23,200 nucleotides of DNA, from positions 1-23,200 of IMG/VR virus record IMGVR_UViG_3300027232_000020; one strand, 5' to 3'. Of the stretch, positions 14,594-20,978 are shown one piece after another; the first letter of the stretch is position 1; each line of letters opens with the position of its first letter. The position numbers were made by a program, and so were the translations under genes. A model generated the notes under the pieces. It saw only the letters and a program-made list of their open reading frames with translations. It was not told the DNA's origin and searched no databases. The stretch comes from a virus.

Positions 14594-14793
14594 TGGCCTG
14601 CCTCATCTTTCAATCGGTTAAGTTCGTCCACGTATTGCCCGATGAAGTGGTCTTCGTAAGCCAAATCTTCGCTCACATACGCTGGTCTCACGCCGCTGCC
14701 GTAGCGCGCCAAGATGTCGTCATATCGGTCACGGTGCAGCTGGATCATGCGCTCAACAACTTCGATGCGGTCAGGGATGTCGTTGTCTGTCAT
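14590..14793 (-). CDS. Small soluble protein of unknown function
   Basis: Sixty-seven residues from ATG 14793, preceded by TTGGAGAAACCCC; a longer frame to 14823 lacks a site. The sequence MTDNDIPDRIEVVERMIQLH, HRDRYDDILARYGSGVRPAY and VSEDLAYEDHFIGQYVDELN is charged and helical. Its stop overlaps the microprotein start as ATGA. Not recognised. Confidence 0.6.
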   Translation of the reverse strand: MTDNDIPDRIEVVERMIQLHRDRYDDILARYGSGVRPAYVSEDLAYEDHFIGQYVDELNRLKDEAGQ

Positions 14794-14828
14794 GGGGTTT
14801 CTCCAATCTTGATTTCGGGGCATTTATT

Positions 14829-15011
14829 TCAGGCGATCTCAGCCAGCGCTTGCGCGGCTTTCTTAGCATCTTCGACCTGTTGCAGCGTCATGCCGCTGTT
14901 GGCGATTGCCATAGCGTGATCCAGCGCCTCCGCTACGCGGTCGTCGTCGGTGGCGGTTATGGCGAGGACGAGGGCCAGCGTGAGGGCTTCGGATTTTGTC
15001 TTGAGTTCCAT
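14829..15011 (-). CDS. Small Ala-rich helical protein
   Basis: Sixty residues from ATG 15011 (MELKTKSEALTLALVLAITA, DDDRVAEALDHAMAIANSGM, TLQQVEDAKKAAQALAEIA). It is all helical and acidic. The start is fixed by AAGGAGACAG 5-14 nt upstream. This leader is shared, nearly base for base, with the gene starting at 15435 and in part with the gene at 15686. The family is not recognised; the TLQQVEDAKKAAQAL helix is generic. Confidence 0.6.
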   Translation of the reverse strand: MELKTKSEALTLALVLAITATDDDRVAEALDHAMAIANSGMTLQQVEDAKKAAQALAEIA

Positions 15012-15051
15012 TGTCTGTCTCCTTCTGAGGGTTGGTGGGGGCCGAAGCCCC
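15012..15051 (-). repeat. Duplicated 40-bp leader with UUCG hairpin, copy 2
   Basis: This stretch matches 15437-15476 at 37 of 40 bases by eye. Read on the minus strand it is a GGGGC-TTCG-GCCCC hairpin (15038-15051), then a short linker, then AGAAGGAGACAG before the ATG. There is no T-run, so it is more likely an mRNA processing or stability element joined to a ribosome-binding site than a terminator. Confidence 0.7.
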
Positions 15052-15057
15052 AGTTGA

Positions 15058-15435
15058 TTAGATTTTTGCGGCCTTGAGGATGCCAGCCTTGCACGCGCTG
15101 CGGTTCCACTCTGTGGTTCCAATCACCTGCCAACACCAATGGCTTTCTGCGTCTGGGTGGCCTGCGTGCCACTGGTGAAAATACTCGCCCGTGCAAAAGC
15201 AGATTGCGTCTACGCCAAAATCTTTTGGGTCAAGGTCAACGTCCTGCCGCTTGATGGTATGACCAGCCTTTTTGTGCCACTCCCAGCGGTCGTCTGCGCC
15301 ACCGTGGCTGCCGGATAGCGTAACGTTGAAGGTCTCTCCGTTTTTCTCGACACGCGACCCGCCAGCGTAATCGGTCAGCTTCACTTGACCAAGCAGTTTG
15401 CCTTTGGTGCCTTTTGTAAAATCGAAAACTTTCAT
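15058..15435 (-). CDS. Unknown 125-residue protein of the leftward operon
   Basis: ATG 15435 is set by AAGGAGACAGGCAG directly upstream; a longer frame would read through the hairpin leader. The sequence starts KVFDFTKGTKGKLLGQVKLT, then DYAGGSRVEKNGETFNVTLS and GSHGGADDRWEWHKKAGHTI, ending with a Cys/Trp/His-rich part (ICFCTGEYFHQWHAGHPDAE, SHWCWQVIGTTEWNRSACKA). The first half looks beta-rich. The several Cys and His residues could bind a metal, but no standard spacing is evident. Function unknown. Confidence 0.6.
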   Translation of the reverse strand: MKVFDFTKGTKGKLLGQVKLTDYAGGSRVEKNGETFNVTLSGSHGGADDRWEWHKKAGHTIKRQDVDLDPKDFGVDAICFCTGEYFHQWHAGHPDAESHWCWQVIGTTEWNRSACKAGILKAAKI

Positions 15436-15436
15436 C

Positions 15437-15476
15437 TGCCTGTCTCCTTCTGAAGGGTGGTGGGGGCCGAAGCCCC
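15437..15476 (-). repeat. Duplicated 40-bp leader with UUCG hairpin, copy 1
   Basis: Partner of 15012-15051. On the minus strand it forms GGGGGC-TTCG-GCCCCC (15462-15477), a 6-bp stem closed by the very stable C(UUCG)G loop, placed between the stop at 15483 and the ribosome-binding site of the gene starting at 15435. Both copies keep the same distance from hairpin to ATG. Confidence 0.7.
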
Positions 15477-15482
15477 CTGTTA

Positions 15483-15686
15483 TTACTGCGGGAGCTTCCA
15501 AGTGAATGCCTTTTTGCCCTCGGCGTAACTGGTAACGCACTCATGCACGCTGATGGTCTTGCGGATGCAGCTACCGATAGAAGCGGCAGCATTGATGGCG
15601 TCTTCATGCGCCATCTCTGCGGTGGCACCCTTGCCGACTACGATGTTGCCGTTGAAGGTTGCTGCTTTGTGTTCGTAGAAGGTCAT
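15483..15686 (-). CDS. First gene of the leftward operon, unknown function
   Basis: A 67-residue protein (MTFYEHKAATFNGNIVVGKG, ATAEMAHEDAINAAASIGSC, IRKTISVHECVTSYAEGKKA). The start follows CCAAGGAGACAGACAG. The strand-helix-strand impression (FNGNIVVGKG-ATAEMAHEDAINAA-SVHEC) suggests a small alpha/beta fold resembling a double-stranded-RNA-binding-like or HicB-like topology, but I cannot assign it. As the promoter-proximal gene it should be the earliest and most expressed of the operon. Confidence 0.6.
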   Translation of the reverse strand: MTFYEHKAATFNGNIVVGKGATAEMAHEDAINAAASIGSCIRKTISVHECVTSYAEGKKAFTWKLPQ

Positions 15687-15822
15687 CTGTCTGTCTCCTT
15701 GGTTGGTTGCTTCTCCTGATCACACCTAATCACAGGAAAAAACACCAATCAACAACTTTTTGCAGGTTGACTGCATATTTTTTGCATATAGGGTGCATGT
15801 GATCAACACAGGAGGATCACCA
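15687..15822. promoter_or_regulatory. Divergent control region between leftward and rightward operons
   Basis: The 136-bp AT-richer spacer separates the minus-strand operon from the plus-strand replication operon. It should contain both promoters. TTGACT at 15767-15772 is a good -35-like hexamer for the + strand, but no ideally spaced -10 follows; TATAGG at 15787 is 14 bp away. Two tandem 10-bp direct repeats, TGATCACACC (15717) and TAATCACAGG (15727), lie toward the leftward gene and may be a second operator. Promoters are inferred, not proven. Confidence 0.6.
15761..15804 (+). promoter_or_regulatory. Four TGCA iterons at 11-bp spacing (operator)
   Basis: TGCAGGT (15761), TGCATAT (15772), TGCATAT (15783) and TGCATGT (15794) are spaced exactly 11 bp apart, one helical turn, and overlap the likely promoter of the rightward operon. 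A ribbon-helix-helix-type gene begins 19 bp after the last unit. RHH proteins bind such phased short repeats cooperatively, so autoregulation is likely. Confidence 0.65.
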
Positions 15823-15990
15823 TTGAAACAGTTCAAGACAATCGGCATTCAGGTGACGGAGGCCCAGTTGGCCGCGCTGGAAGCCGCTGCGGATCGGTTC
15901 GGGCTTGGCATCGGCCCCTACATGCGTATGACCGCGTTGCAGGCAGCGGCCAGTGCCGGGTTTCACCATGAGCAGCCACGGGCCGACTGA
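15823..15990 (+). CDS. Ribbon-helix-helix-type small regulator
   Basis: Fifty-five residues starting with TTG 15823; AGGAGG lies 7 nt upstream, which makes this start much better than any upstream codon. The sequence KQFKTIGIQVTEAQLAALEA then AADRFGLGIGPYMRMTALQA has the strand (KTIGIQVT), helix, turn and helix order of MetJ/Arc/CopG-type DNA-binding proteins. The polar residues of the strand would contact the major groove. It is the first gene of the rightward operon and directly follows the phased TGCA repeats, fitting a repressor of its own operon. The stop overlaps the next ATG (TGATG). Mobilisation-type RHH proteins are an alternative. Confidence 0.65.
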   Translation: MKQFKTIGIQVTEAQLAALEAAADRFGLGIGPYMRMTALQAAASAGFHHEQPRAD

Positions 15991-16373
15991 TGGTAAATGG
16001 TCGCGCCAAGGGAGCCAGCTTTGAGCGAGAGGTGGCAAAGCTACTGCACGCAGAATTGGGGATCAGCTTTAGGCGAAACCTGGAGCAATATCGCTCAGGG
16101 CAAAACGACGACCTGACGCCGGACGATGACAGCTTCCCGTGGTCAATCGAGTGCAAGCGCTACGCTGGCGGATCGTTTAGCCCAGCTTGGTGGCAGCAGG
16201 CGTCAGACGCGGCGCAGGCACAAGGCAAGCTGCCCTGCGTCATCTACAAGTTTGACCGCAAGCCGATCCGGGTGGCCATCCCGCTCGGCGCTATTTTTGA
16301 AGATACCGACGGCCACATAGTTGACGTTTCGCTAGAAGCCTTCGCATATATCACAAGGGAGTTGATGGAATGA
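15990..16373 (+). CDS. PD-(D/E)XK endonuclease, resolvase-like
   Basis: A 127-residue protein. KGASFEREVAKLLHAELGIS gives the N-terminal helix with conserved Glu. FRRNLEQYRSGQNDDLTPDD carries the Gly-x-x-Asp-Asp part, and SIECKRYAGG gives the E-x-K active-site pair. FSPAWWQQASDAAQAQGKLP then forms the following helix. This is a compact Holliday-junction-resolvase/VRR-NUC-like fold often encoded beside RecE-type exonucleases in phages. It probably cuts branched recombination or replication DNA before packaging. It overlaps both neighbours by start/stop fusion (TGATG and ATGA), so it is co-translated with the recombination genes. Confidence 0.75.
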   Translation: MVNGRAKGASFEREVAKLLHAELGISFRRNLEQYRSGQNDDLTPDDDSFPWSIECKRYAGGSFSPAWWQQASDAAQAQGKLPCVIYKFDRKPIRVAIPLGAIFEDTDGHIVDVSLEAFAYITRELME

Positions 16374-17167
16374 TAAAGACTGACATGACAAACGAGCAAT
16401 ATCACGCTCACGAAGCAATCAGCAGCAGCGACGTGAAGGCGGTGCATTCAACAAGCGCCTACCACTGGCTTTACAAGACCTACAAGCGGTCTGCGGCGTT
16501 TGACTTAGGCACCGCCGTCCACGCGCTGATCCTTGAGCCGCACGCTGACCTTATCGTGCGCGGGCCGGAAGATCGCAGGGGCAACAAGTGGAAGGAGGAG
16601 GCGGCGGCGGCTGAAATGAACGGCCAGCTATTGCTGACCGAGGCCGACTACGACAAGTCTCGCGCAATAGCTGACGCGGTCATCTCAACGCCAGTTGGGC
16701 AGACCATGCAGAGCGAGCGCACGATCAACGAAGCCAGCATCTTCGCGACGTGTTCGCATACCGGCTTGCAAATCAAGACGCGGCCAGACAGCTACTGGCA
16801 GGATCGCGGGATCATCTATGACGTGAAGACGACGCAGGATGCCTCACCGATCGGCTTTGGGCGTGAGGTCGTAAAGTATAACTACGCGCTGCAAGCCGCA
16901 TTCTACCTGCACGTCTGCCGGGAGGCCGGGTTGCCAGCCAAGCAATTTGTCTTTGCGGCAGTCGAGAAGGAGCCGCCGTATGCGACTTGCGTCCACATGC
17001 TGTCAGATGATTATATAGCGTGGGGCCACAGCCAAATGCTGGGGGCTATGGAGCAAATCAAGACAGCGCAAGACAGCGGCGAATACAACACTGGCTGGCC
17101 TGCCCTGAATATTCTGGACTTACCGCGCTGGATGAGTGCAGATGACGACTTCGACACCGAAAACTGA
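16370..17167 (+). CDS. RecE-like exonuclease (PD-(D/E)XK family)
   Basis: A 265-residue protein whose ATG overlaps the previous stop. The start EQYHAHEAISSSDVKAVHST and the AFDLGTAVHALILEPHADLI segment are typical of exodeoxyribonuclease VIII/Cas4-like nucleases. The catalytic core reads EASIFATCSHTGLQIKTRPD, then IIYDVKTTQDA (D-x-K) and YNYALQAAFYLHV (Q-x-x-x-Y). Such enzymes chew one strand of double-stranded DNA ends to leave single strands for annealing. No separate Red-beta or RecT annealase is visible; the next gene, a single-strand-binding protein, probably takes the exposed strand. AGAGGAG after the stop starts the next gene. Confidence 0.8.
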   Translation: MIKTDMTNEQYHAHEAISSSDVKAVHSTSAYHWLYKTYKRSAAFDLGTAVHALILEPHADLIVRGPEDRRGNKWKEEAAAAEMNGQLLLTEADYDKSRAIADAVISTPVGQTMQSERTINEASIFATCSHTGLQIKTRPDSYWQDRGIIYDVKTTQDASPIGFGREVVKYNYALQAAFYLHVCREAGLPAKQFVFAAVEKEPPYATCVHMLSDDYIAWGHSQMLGAMEQIKTAQDSGEYNTGWPALNILDLPRWMSADDDFDTEN

Positions 17168-17184
17168 GCCAAGAGGAGATCACC

Positions 17185-17850
17185 ATGGCCAATGAAGACT
17201 TTAAGAAAATCTTGATCCAGAACGTGGAATTGAAATATCCGCGACTTAATGAAACCTACCGCTTCAACACGGCGAAGCGGCAGTCGGAACCGTGCGCGCC
17301 AACTGCAAGCGGTGCAAGCTGGTCTATCGCGTGGACCATGTCAGCGGAGCAGGGCAACGCACTCTACAAGGAGCTGAAGGCTCACTATCTGGCGCGCCAA
17401 GCTGCGGGCGGGATCAAGGCCGAGTTTACCGGGATCTTCGGGATGAAGAAGCTGGAAGATGGAACCGTTGAGGTGCGGGCAAAGCGCAATGGAACCAAAG
17501 CCAGCGGAGAGGTGAACATGCCGCCAATTGTTATCGGTGGGGACAAACAGCCGCTGGCAGACAAGGGGATCTGGTCTGGGTCAAAGGGCAATGTGCGCTG
17601 CTTCGCGTGCCCAGTGACCGACCCAGAGGGCAAGGCCGGGGTTAGCCTCTTCTTGGACGCTCTACAGGTGACACACGCAGTCTACGGCGGTGGAGGATTG
17701 GACGACTTCGCAGACGTGGGGCCGACGAAGCAGGCAGGCGCTGTTGACGATCCCTTCGCCGCTGACGCACCAGAAGACGACCCCTTCGCCACTCCGTCAC
17801 CTAAGCCCACCCCGGCAAAGGCAGACTACGACGACGAAATCCCCTTCTGA
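17185..17850 (+). CDS. Single-stranded DNA-binding protein (DUF2815/gp2.5-like)
   Basis: A 221-residue protein behind AAGAGGAG. The N-terminal strand set (KKILIQNVELKYPRLNETYR), then SWSIAWTMSAEQGNALYKEL, and a core with NMPPIVIGGDKQPLADKGIW and KGNVRCFACPVTDPEGKAGV are characteristic of the DUF2815/T7 gp2.5-like OB-fold group. The C-terminus is long and acidic and ends YDDEIPF, a classical SSB tail used to dock replication and repair enzymes. It likely coats single-stranded DNA and may help annealing with the RecE-like exonuclease upstream. A strong hairpin follows its stop. Confidence 0.8.
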   Translation: MANEDFKKILIQNVELKYPRLNETYRFNTAKRQSEPCAPTASGASWSIAWTMSAEQGNALYKELKAHYLARQAAGGIKAEFTGIFGMKKLEDGTVEVRAKRNGTKASGEVNMPPIVIGGDKQPLADKGIWSGSKGNVRCFACPVTDPEGKAGVSLFLDALQVTHAVYGGGGLDDFADVGPTKQAGAVDDPFAADAPEDDPFATPSPKPTPAKADYDDEIPF

Positions 17851-17854
17851 CAAT

Positions 17855-17892
17855 AAAAAAGGCCCGCTGCCGGGGAGAAATGGCAGCGGGCC
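17855..17892 (-). terminator. Minus-strand intrinsic terminator between two plus-strand genes
   Basis: GGCCCGCTGCC (17861-17871) pairs perfectly with GGCAGCGGGCC (17882-17892) over 11 bp with a 10-nt loop. The A-run at 17855-17860 lies on the left, so the T-run follows the hairpin only when read leftward. On the + strand the hairpin is followed by TCAGTCGGG, with no T-run. It should therefore stop leftward transcription strongly, while on the + strand it can serve as a 3' stability hairpin. Confidence 0.7.
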
Positions 17893-17922
17893 TCAGTCGG
17901 GAGGAGGAGAAGAACGTGACCC

Positions 17923-20289
17923 ATGACAGTCAGCGATGGACCAATTATAATGAACACAACACCTAGTATCAAGCCGCTTGTTGTTTTGCTGAACAGAGGC
18001 GCACTTAGCACGCTGAAAGACAAGCCCGGCAGCACTTACGACGGGATCACGGCGCAGCAGATCGCGGCCATGGTCGCAACGCCGCAGTCAGTCAGCAAGT
18101 CCGAGGCACTCTTCATCATCCCATCCGAATATCGTGAACACGACGGCAGGTCGCACGAAGCGCAGCGCACGATGGGGCAATATCGCTATCTGGCCTTCGA
18201 TATCGATAGCGGCAACCACACGCTGGCAAAAATCAAGGACAGCTTTGAGGCTATATTCCCCGACGCTGGCATGATGATCTATTCGTCGGCTTCGGCCTCT
18301 GAGGAAGAGAAGAAGTGGCGCGTGTTGGTGCCGCTGAGGACAGCCATCGCCGGAGCCAATTACCCCGAAGCGACAATGGAGGCGGCTGACATGCTGCGGC
18401 ATCGCGGCATTACCTGCGACCCGTCGCTGACACGCTGCGGCCAGCCAGTCTACCTACCAAACGTCCCGCCAGAGCGCAGGGACGAAGCCGGAGAGCCGCT
18501 GTTTTATCAGTCAGAGATCGTCCGCAAGCGTGGCTACGAGTATCACGGCGGCGACATAGAGCAGGCCGTCCGGCAGGCCGAAATCCGCAGGCAGGCGTTG
18601 CAGGAACAGGCAGCGGCAGATCGTGAACGCAGAGCCGCAGAGCGGGCCGCACAGCGGGCATCCCGTGGCGATGAGATAAGTGCAGTGGAGGAATTCAACG
18701 CGCGCCACAGCGTGGCCGACATCCTGGCAAAATACGGTTACGCCAAGCAAGGCCGCAGCGATCAATACCGCTCGCCCAATCAATCATCCGGCAGCTATGC
18801 GGTCAAAGATTTCGGCACGCACTGGGTCAGCCTATCTGGCAGCGACGTGAGCCTTGGCATCGGACAGGTGAAAGATGGCTGGTGCTGGGGCGATGCCTTT
18901 GATCTTTTCTGCTTCTATGTCCACGGCGGCGACATGAAGGCGGCAGTCCGATCCTATGGCGCAGAAATCCGGGGGCCTCAGTTGACAACACCCGACGACC
19001 CGCTGGCCGACTTTGAATTCGTCAGCGAAATTTCGTCGGCACCGGAGGCCAATGAAACAACGCCGGAGCAGCAATCCAACGAAATTTCGTCGGATGATGA
19101 CTGGCAGTTGCCGGATGCGGGCGATGAGCCGCCGGAGCCGCAGCACTGGCCGACGCCAGCGACCAACTTCGACTCCAGCGTCCTTCCCCGCCGCGAGTGG
19201 ATTTACGGGCATGACTACATCCGCAAATACGTCAGCGTGCTTGCGTCGGCAGGTGGCATCGGGAAAACATCGCTGACCGTTGTTGAGGCGCTGGCAATCG
19301 TCACAGGCCGCAACCTGCTAGACACGCACGTGAAGCAGCAATGCAACGTCTGGATCGTCAACCTAGAAGACCCGCGACTTGAAATCGAAATGCGGATGCT
19401 GGCTGCAATGCAGCACTACAAGATCGAACCGTCAGAGGTGCGCGGCAAACTTTTCTATGATGGTGAAGATACCTTTGCCATGACGCTGGCCGCTGAAGGC
19501 AGGGACGGCTTAAAGACCAATGACGCGCTGCTTGAGATGATGACACGCAAGGTCAGGGAGCATAACATCGGCGTGGTCATCATCGACCCATTCGTCTCCA
19601 CACACCTTGTCAACGAGAATTCTAACAGCGGCATCCAAGCTGTCGTCGCCATGATCCGCAAGCTGGCACGCGACACCAATTCATCCGTCTCGCTGGTCCA
19701 CCATGTCCGCAAAGGCAACGGGGATGACGCCACCGTTGACAGTGTTCGCGGGGCTGGTGCGCTGATCGGCGCTGCCCGTGCTGCACGGGTCATCAACCGG
19801 ATCACTGAGGACGACGCGCTGCGAATGGGTGTGGACCAGAAGATCGCAAAGGGCATCTTCAGGGTGGACGATGGCAAAGCAAACCTTGCACCTCCCGCCG
19901 ACAAGGCTGTCTATCGCCGCATGATCGGCGTGCAGATCGACAACGAGGAGTGGGTGGGTGTCTGCGTGCCGTTTGAGATGCCTGATCCGTTTGATGACGT
20001 AGGGCCGAAAGAACTCCGCAAGGTGCAGGATATGGTTGCCGGAGCGGAAGCTAATGAAGACCCGTATCGCGCCAATGTGCAGGCGAAGCATTGGGTCGGC
20101 AACGCAGTGGCCACTGTCTTGGGGCTGGATGGCAGCGACAAGGCGCACAGGGCGCGCATCGGCATGATCATGAAGACGTGGATCGCCAACGATGCGTTGC
20201 GTGTGGAAACCACTGAGAGCAAGCGTGATGGCCGCGAGGTGCCATGCGTTTTCGTCGGCAACTGGGTCAAGCCAGAGGAGATGGAGTGA
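17923..20289 (+). CDS. Primase-helicase (AEP-like N-terminus, RepA/RecA-like ATPase)
   Basis: A 788-residue replication protein from ATG 17923; a later ATG at 17950 is possible. Residues ~85-140 carry YRYLAFDIDSGN (D-x-D, residues 93-95) and SSASASEEEKKWRVLVPLRT, the order seen in archaeo-eukaryotic-type primases of phages, though the usual His of the middle motif is not seen. Residues ~250-350 (HSVADILAKYGYAKQG...GDAFDLFCFYVHGGDMKAA) resemble a primase zinc-ribbon module without its cysteines. The C-terminal half is a RecA-type helicase: Walker A ASAGGIGKTS (~441-450), Walker B VVIIDPF (~551-557) and a sensor-like SLVHHVRKG. A charged Glu/Asp/Pro linker joins the halves. It probably unwinds and primes phage DNA. 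Confidence 0.8.
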   Translation: MTVSDGPIIMNTTPSIKPLVVLLNRGALSTLKDKPGSTYDGITAQQIAAMVATPQSVSKSEALFIIPSEYREHDGRSHEAQRTMGQYRYLAFDIDSGNHTLAKIKDSFEAIFPDAGMMIYSSASASEEEKKWRVLVPLRTAIAGANYPEATMEAADMLRHRGITCDPSLTRCGQPVYLPNVPPERRDEAGEPLFYQSEIVRKRGYEYHGGDIEQAVRQAEIRRQALQEQAAADRERRAAERAAQRASRGDEISAVEEFNARHSVADILAKYGYAKQGRSDQYRSPNQSSGSYAVKDFGTHWVSLSGSDVSLGIGQVKDGWCWGDAFDLFCFYVHGGDMKAAVRSYGAEIRGPQLTTPDDPLADFEFVSEISSAPEANETTPEQQSNEISSDDDWQLPDAGDEPPEPQHWPTPATNFDSSVLPRREWIYGHDYIRKYVSVLASAGGIGKTSLTVVEALAIVTGRNLLDTHVKQQCNVWIVNLEDPRLEIEMRMLAAMQHYKIEPSEVRGKLFYDGEDTFAMTLAAEGRDGLKTNDALLEMMTRKVREHNIGVVIIDPFVSTHLVNENSNSGIQAVVAMIRKLARDTNSSVSLVHHVRKGNGDDATVDSVRGAGALIGAARAARVINRITEDDALRMGVDQKIAKGIFRVDDGKANLAPPADKAVYRRMIGVQIDNEEWVGVCVPFEMPDPFDDVGPKELRKVQDMVAGAEANEDPYRANVQAKHWVGNAVATVLGLDGSDKAHRARIGMIMKTWIANDALRVETTESKRDGREVPCVFVGNWVKPEEME

Positions 20290-20978
20290 TGCTTCACTAT
20301 CACGGCACACCTCTCACGCCGAGAAACGAAATGCTGAAAATGGCTGGCAAACACTTTTGCGTCAGTTACGCGCACCCTTTTGACGGAGACTGGTGCCTTC
20401 AGAATGGCCAGTCCGTGATGTGGGACAATGGAGCATTTAGTCTACATACTAAGGGCAAGTCAGTCGATTGGTCAGGTTTTCACCAGTGGCTTGAATGCCG
20501 CCTTGGCCATCCGCACTGGGCCGTTGTTCCAGATGTTATTGATGGTGACATTGAGGACAATCTGAAACTCATTAACCAATGGCCACATCAGAAAAGCATG
20601 TCCGCCGTTGTTTGGCATATGGGGGAGCCAATAAGTCATTTGCATAGACTTTGCGATCTAGGCTTTGCAAAGGTTTGCTTTGGCAGTTCAGGTGCTTACT
20701 GGCAAGTTGGCTCTGAAGCATGGGAGCGGCGGTGCGATGAAGCATTTAACGCTCTGGCATCAAATGGTGCGCTTCCTTGGGTGCATATGCTTCGCGGTTT
20801 GGCGCTGTGCGGTGATCGTTGGCCGTTTGCTAGCGCAGACAGCGTGAACGTAGCACGCAACTTTAAGAATAAAGGCTCTGAAACTTGCCCAGAGAGAATG
20901 GCAAGGAGGATCGACGCTGTTCAATGTCCGGTGAAATGGACACAGCGCGCAACACAAATGGAGATGTTTGATGTTTAA
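20289..20978 (+). CDS. dpdA: DpdA-like DNA transglycosylase (TGT superfamily)
   Basis: A 229-residue protein; ATG 20289 overlaps the primase-helicase stop (TGATG). DpdA enzymes exchange guanine in DNA for a 7-deazaguanine base, which shields phage DNA from host nucleases. The TGT-like barrel is suggested by the ordered motifs MWDNGAFSL (Asp46), AVVPDVIDGD (Asp82), a glycine turn VCFGSSGAYW (131-138), PWVHMLRGLAL (163-173) and FASADSVNVARNF (Asp184, the expected nucleophile position). It lacks the four-ligand zinc site of tRNA-type TGTs and is much shorter than those (~370 aa), so action on tRNA is unlikely. The transporter gene that follows starts inside its last codons. The T-ending codon usage looks different from its neighbours, hinting at separate acquisition. 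The symbol reflects family likeness only. Confidence 0.72.
   Translation: MLHYHGTPLTPRNEMLKMAGKHFCVSYAHPFDGDWCLQNGQSVMWDNGAFSLHTKGKSVDWSGFHQWLECRLGHPHWAVVPDVIDGDIEDNLKLINQWPHQKSMSAVVWHMGEPISHLHRLCDLGFAKVCFGSSGAYWQVGSEAWERRCDEAFNALASNGALPWVHMLRGLALCGDRWPFASADSVNVARNFKNKGSETCPERMARRIDAVQCPVKWTQRATQMEMFDV

Noticed and set aside
14470-14919. 149-codon plus-strand open frame opposite four small minus-strand genes
   Set aside because: No ribosome-binding site and it conflicts with the coupled minus-strand genes with good leaders.
20289-20978. Canonical tRNA queuine-ribosyltransferase (tgt)
   Set aside because: Too short, no CxCxxC-H zinc site, and the phage context with a transporter favours a DNA-acting DpdA-type enzyme; kept as a minor alternative.
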